A stretch of DNA of 64,000 nt from Thermoflexus sp. (lineage in GTDB: Bacteria > Chloroflexota > Anaerolineae > Aggregatilineales > Aggregatilineaceae), in NCBI GenBank assembly GCA_020724465.1, contig DYGX01000011.1, positions 1 to 64,000 of the forward strand, written 5' to 3'. Below the pieces are notes generated by a model. The model was not told where the DNA came from. It saw only the letters and a program-made list of their open reading frames with translations, and ran no database searches. Positions 25,249-33,040 of this stretch are shown here, piece after piece; position 1 is the first letter of the stretch; each line of letters begins with the position of its first letter. The translations under genes were made by a program, and so were the position numbers.

Positions 25249-26571
25249 ATGGCAGAGCAAAACGTAGTACCAGCAATCCAATATGATCCGACACTGCTCT
25301 ATCATCACATGGCATTCAAGTGTCGTTGTGCCGAAGCTCGCTCAACTGAGTTTGAGCGTTTTTTTGAAGAAATCATGGTCCGGGTGCAGCCGGGTTTTAA
25401 ACGGACCAGGCCACATGGCAAACTGGGAGATCGCAAGACTGACGGACTCTATCTTGCTGACGGCACCGTCTATCAGGTATATGCTCCGGATGAAATTAGA
25501 TTGCCAGCACTTACGCATAAGGTCAATGAAGATCTAGATGGTGCAGTTGAGTATTGGTCAAGCGACTTGAGGAAATGGTTTTTTGTCTGTAATGCTCCAC
25601 AAGGACTTCCCACCGATGTATACAAAGTGCTTGCTGAAAAGCAGGGACAATACCCGGAGATTGAAGTCGCTTGCCTGACCAACGATCAGTTGTGGGATAT
25701 GGTAAGAGACCTACCAATTCAGCTTAGGACTGAGATTCTCGGCATAGCGCCTGCCGGACACGCCAATGCTTTTGTCACACCGGCACGAGGGGACAACTTC
25801 AATGATATTGAGAACCCCTGGATACTGATGGCTCATGATCCTATTTCACCTATCAGCATTAGATCCGCTACGGAAGCGCTGCTGCCAGAAAAACCATTCG
25901 GCGCACCGTTTTACATTAGGCCGGCGGATTACCTAGATTGGACTACGGCGGCTGAGTATCAGCGACAAAAATGGGAGGAGCTTCGCGAGATTACTTGGGA
26001 TCTGTCTCCGCAATATGCGCTGTATAGTATTGCCCCGATCCCACTCGCTATTCATCTTGGCTTCGTGGTGAGTGACCGTGTTGACCTCACTTGTTTTCAT
26101 TATCATCGCGACAAGCGAACTTGGTCGTGGCCTGAACAAGGCATTCCGAAGGGGCTGGAGCTACACCTCCGGGACAATGTACCTGAGCCGACTGATGCTG
26201 CCACCGATGTAGTGCTCTGCATCTCATTGAGCGCTTCCATTTTACCTACTCAATTGTCTGGTGTTGTGGACCCTCAATTCCCGCGGTTTGAAATAACTAC
26301 CGAGAACCCGGATGTGCGCTGGTTGCAGAGTCCAGATCAACTAAGCGACCTTGCAGATAAATTCCTTGACACTGTGCAAAGAATCCGCTCCGCCGTGCCT
26401 AATTATCGGAGAATTCACCTATTCTATGCTGGTCCTGCTGCAGGAGCTGTAGTGATCGGCCAGAGGATCAACCCCCGGATGATGGAGCCGGTAGATCTCT
26501 ACCAGTATTCGCGTCAATCAGTGCCCCAGTATAAACGTGTCTTGACTTTAGCAGACACTGGAACCTATTGA
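25249..26571 (+). CDS. CBASS effector: N-terminal nuclease-like domain and C-terminal SAVED domain
   Basis: Effector of 440 aa, read from the ATG at 25249, one base after the previous stop. The N-terminal domain (about 15-210) contains FERFFEEIMVRVQPGFKRTR, GDRKTDGLYL (D61, D65) and VYQVYAP, a PD-(D/E)xK-like pattern known from nuclease parts of defence proteins. The C-terminal SAVED domain (about 230-440) ends in the typical IHLFYAGPAAGAVVIGQ, MMEPVDLYQYSR and YKRVLTL. SAVED binds the cyclic nucleotide; binding would activate DNA cutting, as in Cap4-type effectors. That the nuclease is active is inference, because the last catalytic position reads Q-V-Y and not E-x-K. Confidence 0.85.
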   Translation: MAEQNVVPAIQYDPTLLYHHMAFKCRCAEARSTEFERFFEEIMVRVQPGFKRTRPHGKLGDRKTDGLYLADGTVYQVYAPDEIRLPALTHKVNEDLDGAVEYWSSDLRKWFFVCNAPQGLPTDVYKVLAEKQGQYPEIEVACLTNDQLWDMVRDLPIQLRTEILGIAPAGHANAFVTPARGDNFNDIENPWILMAHDPISPISIRSATEALLPEKPFGAPFYIRPADYLDWTTAAEYQRQKWEELREITWDLSPQYALYSIAPIPLAIHLGFVVSDRVDLTCFHYHRDKRTWSWPEQGIPKGLELHLRDNVPEPTDAATDVVLCISLSASILPTQLSGVVDPQFPRFEITTENPDVRWLQSPDQLSDLADKFLDTVQRIRSAVPNYRRIHLFYAGPAAGAVVIGQRINPRMMEPVDLYQYSRQSVPQYKRVLTLADTGTY

Positions 26572-26606
26572 GAGCACTTGTCGCAAGCTAAGAAAAGGGG
26601 AACACA

Positions 26607-26855
26607 GTGAGCAAGAAACAAGACAGGATGGTCTATCGCCGCGAAGATGGCAAGTGGGTCAACAAACGCAATAACAGGGATCGGGCCACTAGCGTGCACG
26701 ACACTCAGGGAGGCGCTACCAGCGCGGCTCGCCGGAACCTACAAAATCAGGGAGGTGGCGAGTTGACAACAAAAGGCCGCGACGGCCAAATTCGCAGCAA
26801 AGACACCATTAAACCGGGCAACGACCCCAATCCGCCCAAAGACACGGAGCACTAG
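26607..26855 (+). CDS. Small DUF2188 protein, last gene of the CBASS operon
   Basis: An 82-aa, very polar protein with the DUF2188 pattern: REDGKWVNKRNNRDRATSVH, then DTQGGATSAARRNLQNQGGG, then LTTKGRDGQIRSKDTI. The start is a GTG with AAAAGGGG upstream. The function of DUF2188 is not established to my knowledge. It lies 35 bases after the effector, in the same direction, and before a convergent gene, so it probably belongs to the operon. It could be an accessory or regulatory protein of CBASS. Confidence 0.75.
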   Translation: MSKKQDRMVYRREDGKWVNKRNNRDRATSVHDTQGGATSAARRNLQNQGGGELTTKGRDGQIRSKDTIKPGNDPNPPKDTEH

Positions 26856-26871
26856 TCAGTCGCGCCTGAAG

Positions 26872-27411
26872 TCATCGCAACCCACCCTGTGCCCAAAACC
26901 CGGTCAAGAACGCTTCTAGCAGCGGCGTGTCGGCAACAAGTTCCGGATCATCTGGAAAGGTGTAGTCGTGAAGTTCGCGTAGAGCGCCCTGCTCGTCGCG
27001 ACGCATCTCAAATATCACCAGGTGGACTTGCCGACGGTGGCCAATAAGTCCGGATAAGCCGCTAACAATCAGTACCTCCTTGCGCTGCGGATCCTGCGAG
27101 GGTCGCATGCCAGGCAGCATCCCGTCCCGCGCCTGACTCAGCCACGCCTCCGTGATGAAATAGACGCCACGCAATTTGCCGGCAGTGCCTTCATACGAAA
27201 GCGCCTGGCCGGTGACAAACATCTGCTGTATTCGTCCCTCAAAGGTGGGGGCAAGCCTCTCCATTTGGATAACAATGGGGTTTTTGAAACCGTCAACGAT
27301 CAGGGTCGGTGGGTGGGAGCCCTGGCGCAACAAGGATTCCGTAGCGAGGCGGCTCACTAGCTCAAAAGTGATGGGCGCCGGACGTTGTTTCCATTCCTTG
27401 CGCACAGGCAA
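26872..27411 (-). CDS. Hypothetical protein, 179 aa
   Basis: Unrecognised soluble protein with regular strand-like segments: PTLIVDGFKNPIVIQMERL, VYFITEAWLSQ, QRKEVLIVSGLSGLIGHRRQ and QVHLVIFEMRRDE. It has no membrane segment and no motif I can assign. The start is uncertain: TTG at 27411 or GTG at 27405; TACTGT lies a few bases upstream and no ribosome binding site is visible. It lies downstream of the LamG protein gene in the same direction, separated by 66 bases, and convergent with the CBASS operon. Confidence 0.6.
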   Translation of the reverse strand: MPVRKEWKQRPAPITFELVSRLATESLLRQGSHPPTLIVDGFKNPIVIQMERLAPTFEGRIQQMFVTGQALSYEGTAGKLRGVYFITEAWLSQARDGMLPGMRPSQDPQRKEVLIVSGLSGLIGHRRQVHLVIFEMRRDEQGALRELHDYTFPDDPELVADTPLLEAFLTGFWAQGGLR

Positions 27412-27477
27412 GGATCACAGTAGCAGAAATGATGGCGGATATTCAAGCACCGTCGGCTCAGAGGAAGAACGACACGG

Positions 27478-30400
27478 TTAGTTTGCTGGCCCAAACCGGA
27501 GCGCTACACCTTCGTTCATTACTTTGCGAACCTGAGCGGGCGACAAGACGTAGTTATAGACGCGCACGTCATCTATCTGGCCGGAGCTTACTCTGTTCGG
27601 TCCCTCTCTACCCATAATTTGAGGGGCAACTGAATTTGTGATTGATCCCGAGATTGAACCTGAATCAGACGTGCTTTCAGGATTTCCATTAATGTAGATA
27701 TTGACGTCAGCAGATGAACCACTACCGTCGTACGTAATGAGAATGTGTTGCCACTTACCCGTTACTAGTGTTCCTGCTGATGAATGCATTGTCGAGCCTG
27801 TTGAATTAAACATTTCAAATTTCACGCTGCCATTACTTAGTAGCCACAGGGCATACCCTGTGTATGGAGAAGACGCTAGTTGTTTTGAGAAAATAGTATT
27901 TGTGGTCAGCGCAGCCGGTTTCATCCACAACCCGATACTGAAGGGTGATGTTCTCTCAAATGACAACCGCGCGCTATCAAGTTCTACATAATCATCTATC
28001 CCATCAAAATTCAGGCTCCCGCTAAACTTCCCACTCGCCCCATTGGCCCACGCCCCAGAAGTCGAGCAGGTGCCTGCCGTGGTCTGGGCGCCGGTCGCGC
28101 CGATGTTGATCATGCCGTGATTCTCGTTGCCGGAGGCGTCATGAGCGACGGTGCCCTCGCACTCGTCAAACTTCCAGTGGGCGATGGGCGCGCCGCGATT
28201 GTAGTCGTAGGCGATTTGGGCAGGCGTGCGGGCGTAGTCGTAGATCTTGACGTGGTCGATTTGGCCGCTAAATAGCCCTCCCGAAACAATATCGCTTTTT
28301 CCGATTAAGAAATCCTCGGTCGTGCCAAAGTCAATTCCTTCAATGTACGCTGCAATATCCAGTTCATTGACCAGTGAACCATTTTGATAAAGTCGCATTT
28401 TCCCCAGATCTTGGTCAATGACCCCTGTTATATGGTGCCATTCTTGCGCTGCTACTGTAGTGGTAATCTGTTGCCTCGTGGAAATGCCGTTGGAGAGATA
28501 AAAATACAAAGTACCTGCTTGATAGCGGAACTGCCAGCCAGGACTCAAGCCATTTGAATAATCTGACCCTTTATAAAGCAATCGTTGCCAAGCGAGGGCG
28601 TCGTTCTCTACTTTTACCCAGAAAGAAACAGATATCGAGGTGTCTGGATTAAATTCTGAGGAAGTGTTGTCAAATCCAAGGTAATCATCCACTCCATCAA
28701 ACTCCAAACATGCCCCCTGCTGACAGCCCGACTTCCAGGTCGCGCCGTTGACGGTGCCGTCGTTGCCGTTACCGCTGGTGTCATAAGCGGTCGTGCCCTG
28801 CTTCTCGTCGAACTTCCACTCGGCAATCGGCGGAGCGCCCGCGCCGTCGATAATCTCGTCGGCTTCGTTGGCGCCCATGCCTACCGTGAGGCTGGCGCCG
28901 GCGTTCATGTCTTGAAGGACTTGTTCGGGAGTGAGGGCGGCGTTGTAGATTTTGACTTCGTCGATGAGGCCAGGGAACATTTGCGAAATGCCGTTGTAGC
29001 TGCCAATTCTTGCTATCTCCCCAGCTGTTGTGGGTAATGCACCCGATTCGCTGAAGCTTCCAGCCAGCCTTCCATTCACGTAGATTTTGTTATCAGCCCC
29101 GTTCCAGCTTCCTGCGACATGGGTCCAAGTATTTGTTGTGACATCCACATCTGACAGAGCGAAAGTTCCCGATACACCGCCGCTGAATGCCCATTTTTTA
29201 GAGTTGCTAATCTTTAATCGATAGCCATTGGGGTTCCCGTCTGCACGTTGAAAGACCGTGTACCAGCCAATATCTGAAGTTGGATAAACCCAGGCCGAAA
29301 TAGTCATATTGTCTAGGTCCAGAGAAGGATCACTCCCAAGTGGCAGGTAATCATTGCTCCCATCAAACCCCAAACACCCATTTACCTTACATTCCCCCGC
29401 CGGCTTCCAGGTCGGGTCATCATTGCCAGAATTGGTGTCCGCGCCGAAGGTGCCGTGATTGTTCCCGACCTTGTCGTGCGCGGTCTGGCCGTACTGCTCA
29501 TCAAACGCCCAATGAGCCACCAGCGAGTCATCGAGGTTGCCACCCACTGGCGGTGGAGCCGCTGGTCCGGTGCCGATCACCGCAGCTACCCCGAGGTTGT
29601 ACTCGGCTTTGATTTCGTCTTCTGTGAGCGCGTAGGGGAAGATTTTGACTTCGTCGATTAGACCATGAAAAGGGCGATAGTTATTTGACCAACCCCCAAT
29701 AGCAATTGGTTCAGTGTTTCCCAGGAACCTGTTAGGCACGCTGTTCTGAGCCTTGAGCTCACCGTCAATGTAAAGGGACTGACTCTCCCCATTGAAAACA
29801 GCCACCACCTGATACCATTTGTCAACGTCTTCAAAGGTTGTTCGTATTTCTCGCTCAGGTGTGTATCCCGAACTCCATCCAGCGTAAAACCCAATCTGCT
29901 GATTCTCTTGCTGATACAACTTGAAGCCCCCTCCACCAAAAAGACTCCCCTTCGTCACGATGTATCCATATCGGTCGGAACCTGTTGGTGTTTCAAGCTG
30001 TGGCTTAATCCAAACTGAAACAGAAAATGCCTGTTGAGCGTTGGCCAGTGAATTAGGAGAAGTACTGACATATGGCCCATTGGTGAATGACAAACAGTCG
30101 CTGTTCACACACTGCCCTTCACCCGCCCACGTTGCGCCGTTAACCATGCCATGGTTGTCGCCTGCTGAGTCGTGGGCTGTACTGCCACTCCCTTCATCAA
30201 ACTTCCAGTAAGCGACCGGACCGGGCGCGGTTTCCTCACTTCCTGTGCCACCAACGCTGTAGTTGGTCGCTTCCATCAGGAAGTTGTTATTAGCAAAGGC
30301 ATTTGGCGCTGACGGGTTCCCGTAGTAGGCATAAAGCGTTTGCGCTCCAGCCGGGAAAGTGTCAAGTTGAACATGCACACCGGTTGACACCGTACCGCAA

Positions 30401-30702
30401 CCAGAGACGATGTAGTATGGCAACAACTGGCCGTTTTGTTTGGTGAAGCGCAGGTCACCACAATCGTCTTGGAACTTGGTGGTGTCTGAGGTATCCAGGG
30501 TAAGGCTGATGTAGACGTTGCTTTGCTGAGACGTGTTGTTAGTGACCTGGATGGACTTGCGATAGCGCCACGAATTGTCCCACCACGCCGCTTCCGCTTC
30601 TGGCGCCTGGGAACCACGAAAGAGCGCAAATGGAATAAGTGCGAGCAGGAGAAGGACAGCAACCAAAAGCGGCAATCTGGCGTACTTGCCCCGCCGGTTC
30701 AT
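27478..30702 (-). CDS. Secreted DUF2341 and LamG-domain surface protein
   Basis: A large exported protein, 1074 aa from the ATG at 30702. The N terminus is a signal peptide (RRGK, then LPLLVAVLLLLALIPFALF, then SQAPEAEAA). A DUF2341 domain follows (WWDNSWRYRKSIQVTN to LYAYYGN, about 40-135), then four LamG/concanavalin-like domains, each beginning with a WKFDE or WAFDE segment (near residues 164, 395, 625 and 850) and a conserved DSAGDNHG-type turn. Such domains bind carbohydrate. No sortase motif or membrane anchor is seen at the C terminus, so it is secreted or held by other means. A GTG at 30774 is an alternative start, just after a TATAAT read on this strand. Probable role: attachment to cells or surfaces. 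Confidence 0.85.
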   Translation of the reverse strand: MNRRGKYARLPLLVAVLLLLALIPFALFRGSQAPEAEAAWWDNSWRYRKSIQVTNNTSQQSNVYISLTLDTSDTTKFQDDCGDLRFTKQNGQLLPYYIVSGCGTVSTGVHVQLDTFPAGAQTLYAYYGNPSAPNAFANNNFLMEATNYSVGGTGSEETAPGPVAYWKFDEGSGSTAHDSAGDNHGMVNGATWAGEGQCVNSDCLSFTNGPYVSTSPNSLANAQQAFSVSVWIKPQLETPTGSDRYGYIVTKGSLFGGGGFKLYQQENQQIGFYAGWSSGYTPEREIRTTFEDVDKWYQVVAVFNGESQSLYIDGELKAQNSVPNRFLGNTEPIAIGGWSNNYRPFHGLIDEVKIFPYALTEDEIKAEYNLGVAAVIGTGPAAPPPVGGNLDDSLVAHWAFDEQYGQTAHDKVGNNHGTFGADTNSGNDDPTWKPAGECKVNGCLGFDGSNDYLPLGSDPSLDLDNMTISAWVYPTSDIGWYTVFQRADGNPNGYRLKISNSKKWAFSGGVSGTFALSDVDVTTNTWTHVAGSWNGADNKIYVNGRLAGSFSESGALPTTAGEIARIGSYNGISQMFPGLIDEVKIYNAALTPEQVLQDMNAGASLTVGMGANEADEIIDGAGAPPIAEWKFDEKQGTTAYDTSGNGNDGTVNGATWKSGCQQGACLEFDGVDDYLGFDNTSSEFNPDTSISVSFWVKVENDALAWQRLLYKGSDYSNGLSPGWQFRYQAGTLYFYLSNGISTRQQITTTVAAQEWHHITGVIDQDLGKMRLYQNGSLVNELDIAAYIEGIDFGTTEDFLIGKSDIVSGGLFSGQIDHVKIYDYARTPAQIAYDYNRGAPIAHWKFDECEGTVAHDASGNENHGMINIGATGAQTTAGTCSTSGAWANGASGKFSGSLNFDGIDDYVELDSARLSFERTSPFSIGLWMKPAALTTNTIFSKQLASSPYTGYALWLLSNGSVKFEMFNSTGSTMHSSAGTLVTGKWQHILITYDGSGSSADVNIYINGNPESTSDSGSISGSITNSVAPQIMGREGPNRVSSGQIDDVRVYNYVLSPAQVRKVMNEGVALRFGPAN

Positions 30703-30783
30703 TGTCCAGCTTTGTGGGAGTCTGTACCTTCGGTTTCGTTTTGAAACGCTGATGACCGGTATTGGAGCAAGCACGCTAAAGCC

Positions 30784-30789
30784 ATTATA
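30784..30789 (-). promoter_or_regulatory. -10 box before the LamG protein gene
   Basis: On the minus strand a perfect TATAAT occupies 30789-30784, so transcription would start near 30777. This is three bases from the GTG at 30774 and 75 bases from the ATG at 30702; the message is therefore either nearly leaderless or has a short leader. Confidence 0.4.
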
Positions 30790-30793
30790 GCGG

Positions 30794-31216
30794 CTAAATC
30801 TGCGAGAAAAAGCCGTAAACGACGACCGCTACCACGCCCCTGGGCACGAGGGCGAGCGTGGTGGTGTCCGGCATGAGTTCTGCATTAGCGTTTTCCGGCG
30901 GCTGGGTCTCCTGGACGGGTGCAGCAGGCTCAACAAACATCCGCGCCGTCCGTTTTTCGGCTTCTCGTTGCCTGTCCTGCTCGATTTCTTCCTCCGTGCG
31001 CGGATCTTCGGGAATCAGCAGTAAGCGCGTGTTGGGCGAGAGCGGCATCAGCGGGTTGGGGTTGACGCCGAACTGGGCGATTTCCCGCTGGGAAAACATC
31101 TCGGTTTGTTTGGGCTGCTCGCGCGCTTTGTCCTGTTTTTTCTGCTGTCGGGTGCGGTTGTCCACCAACTCCCCGGAGAACATGTCCATCTGGAGCGGCG
31201 TGTCTTCCTTGCCCAT
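30794..31216 (-). CDS. Hypothetical protein, 140 aa
   Basis: Unrecognised. Charged N-terminal half with PLQMDMFSGELVDNRTRQQK and TEMFSQREIAQFGVNPNP, then a highly charged stretch around residues 70-95 (EEEIEQDRQREAEKRTARM), then a hydrophobic C terminus (TTLALVPRGVVAVVVYGF). The QMDMF and QTEMF pieces look like repeated short motifs of a kind that can bind a partner such as a sliding clamp, but this is a guess. GAGGTAAGGG lies directly before the ATG. Last gene of a closely spaced four-gene minus-strand operon; three bases separate it from the next gene upstream. Confidence 0.6.
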   Translation of the reverse strand: MGKEDTPLQMDMFSGELVDNRTRQQKKQDKAREQPKQTEMFSQREIAQFGVNPNPLMPLSPNTRLLLIPEDPRTEEEIEQDRQREAEKRTARMFVEPAAPVQETQPPENANAELMPDTTTLALVPRGVVAVVVYGFFSQI

Positions 31217-31219
31217 CCC

Positions 31220-31747
31220 TTACCTCACGTCGTCTTCCTCATCCGCATCAAGCAGCCAGTGCGGCAAGTCCTCCATCTCGCTGTAGGCGCCGTCTTCATC
31301 GGTCAGGTCCGCCAGGAGCTCGAAGATGCGTCCCCGGTTGGTCTGGGTATCGCGCTCAGCGCTTGCCTGGCATTCCCGGTGTCGCTCGTCAATCTGCTGC
31401 CGGGCGGCGTCGCGCGGCACGCGCTGGTGTTCCAAATCAGCGCCCCGCACCGATTCATACCAGTACCACTCCTCGTGGACCCACCGCTCGCGGTACTCGT
31501 GATACCCCAAGCCATAGAAGGTCAAGAACACGCGCTGCTTGCCGCCCGGACGGCTGAGCGTCACAAACAAATATTCGCCGTAGTTGTTATGGGACTCTTC
31601 CAGCGCGTGCACCTGGGTTTTGGGGTCACTCAGGATTTGCAGAAACCGTTCGTGGCTCACGCGGTCAAACAGCTGCTCGCGCTCGGTCAGGCCAAACGCC
31701 TCCTCAGGTGTGACTCGGCGCGATGGCTCATGTTGGTCAATCGACAT
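31220..31747 (-). CDS. Hypothetical protein, 175 aa
   Basis: Unrecognised acidic, soluble protein. It has an N-terminal helical part (TPEEAFGLTEREQLFDRVSH), a strand-rich middle (GEYLFVTLSRPGGKQRVFLTFYGLGYHEYRE) and an acidic C terminus (LDADEEDD). GAAGGGAAG precedes the ATG. Nine bases separate it from the DUF2958 gene upstream and three from the gene downstream, so the block is almost certainly one transcript. The neighbours are element genes, not clearly defence or transfer genes. Confidence 0.6.
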   Translation of the reverse strand: MSIDQHEPSRRVTPEEAFGLTEREQLFDRVSHERFLQILSDPKTQVHALEESHNNYGEYLFVTLSRPGGKQRVFLTFYGLGYHEYRERWVHEEWYWYESVRGADLEHQRVPRDAARQQIDERHRECQASAERDTQTNRGRIFELLADLTDEDGAYSEMEDLPHWLLDADEEDDVR

Positions 31748-31756
31748 ACTTCCCTT

Positions 31757-32509
31757 CTACCGCAGATGGTCCTTGCGGTGCTGTTCCTGTAGCTCGCGTA
31801 AAGACTTTGGCTCAAAGAACTTGTCGCGCTCGATGGGCAGTCCTAGTGGCCCGCGCGCCCCCTCCAGCTCCGACAGGGAGAAATAGCCCAGCTCCACTTC
31901 CAGCCCGCTCACTAGACCGAAAAACGTGTCTTCCCCGTCAAACTCAGTTGCGTACCAGGTCCAGCGGCTGTCCGGCGTGAAGAACTTGACGAAGGCTTTC
32001 GCTTCCAGCCCCTGTTCTTCTCCGCTGTAAAGCGGCGGTAGTTGGGCGCGGATTTCGTCGGGGAGCAGCGGGATTTTAGGGCGCGGTGCGCTTTCCTCCG
32101 GCTTGAGCCTGGCGATGTCGCGGATTTCCCCGGCCTGCGGGTCGTAGGTAATCAGGAAGTGCTCGTCCTCATCCTGCCCCCAGACTTCCAGCCGGTCCGT
32201 GCCTTGAGGCTGCACCACGTAGCCGCACTGCTCGCCGATACGCGTCGCGATACGCAGCGCTTCGTCGCGCGTGCCTTTGAGCGGCAGGTCCATCTCGCCA
32301 AAGATATGCACGATGCCGCCGCGCTTGGCATTGGCGCTCTCCCAGATTTCAAACTCCTCCTGCGAGGGGAAGGCAATCATGGGGTACTTCTCCCCTACCG
32401 TCCAGCGGCGCCCGACCAGCTTGGCCAGCACATCGCCATCCAGGAAGAAGAGGCCCGCCAGTGGCAGGTCGTCAAAGGGTGTGGGCTCTTCCTTTTTGTA
32501 CCATCCCAT
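31757..32509 (-). CDS. DUF2958 domain protein
   Basis: A 250-aa protein. The C-terminal part (about 150-245) is a DUF2958 domain: LPPLYSGEEQGLEAKAFVKF, then DSRWTWYATEFDGEDTFFGL, then LGYFSLSELEGARGPLGLPI. DUF2958 is found on plasmids and integrative elements; its function is not established. The N-terminal part (about 1-145) is unrecognised and begins with MGWYKKEEPTPFDDL. AAAGGAG precedes the ATG at good distance. Second gene of the minus-strand operon, 18 bases after the one upstream. Confidence 0.8.
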   Translation of the reverse strand: MGWYKKEEPTPFDDLPLAGLFFLDGDVLAKLVGRRWTVGEKYPMIAFPSQEEFEIWESANAKRGGIVHIFGEMDLPLKGTRDEALRIATRIGEQCGYVVQPQGTDRLEVWGQDEDEHFLITYDPQAGEIRDIARLKPEESAPRPKIPLLPDEIRAQLPPLYSGEEQGLEAKAFVKFFTPDSRWTWYATEFDGEDTFFGLVSGLEVELGYFSLSELEGARGPLGLPIERDKFFEPKSLRELQEQHRKDHLR

Positions 32510-32527
32510 AGGCTCCTTTCGGTGGGT

Positions 32528-32926
32528 TCAGCGCGCCTCGTCCAGGCGCTGGTGCGCCAGGTACTCGACCTCGGCCCAGAACACGTCGTAGACCAGGTGC
32601 TGCAGCACCGCGGCGGATAGGTGCCGGAGGTCGTCCGCGCTCAGGCGCGCGATTTCGTCCGGTGTGAGGTCGGTGTGACGGGCAAGGTCTTGGGGAGTGA
32701 GCTCGGGAAGGGATTGAGGCGTTTGAGGCGATTCCGGCGCGGCGGAGAGTAGCCGGAGCGCCTGCGCTGCCCACGGGCCAGACTCGCTGGCGTTCACCTG
32801 CTCGGTGAGCACGAGCAGCATCGTGGCTTGATGCTCTGGGGGCAGCCGCCGCCACTGGGCGAGAATGTTTTCTTTGAGAGTGAGCAGTTCTTGATGGGCA
32901 GGTGGAGAACCGGTTGATTCGACCAT
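32528..32926 (-). CDS. Hypothetical helical protein, 132 aa
   Basis: Unrecognised, predicted all-helical: LLTLKENILAQWRRLPPEHQ, then ATMLLVLTEQV, then TPDEIARLSADDLRHLSAAV and HLVYDVFWAEVEYLAHQ. First gene of the four-gene minus-strand operon. On the minus strand TACAGT with TG one base upstream lies eight bases before the ATG and no good ribosome binding site is visible, so this transcript may also be leaderless or nearly so. It is divergent from the second TraG-type ATPase with about 110 bases between them. Confidence 0.55.
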   Translation of the reverse strand: MVESTGSPPAHQELLTLKENILAQWRRLPPEHQATMLLVLTEQVNASESGPWAAQALRLLSAAPESPQTPQSLPELTPQDLARHTDLTPDEIARLSADDLRHLSAAVLQHLVYDVFWAEVEYLAHQRLDEAR

Positions 32927-33040
32927 GCGCGCTCACTGTAGCATCCGTTGTGCGCGCTGCCAAGCGGCAAATTTCTCACGAACTCCTTACACTATCCGCC
33001 TTTTTCCATTCCTATACTGGGGGCTGTGTCCACTCCCGAC

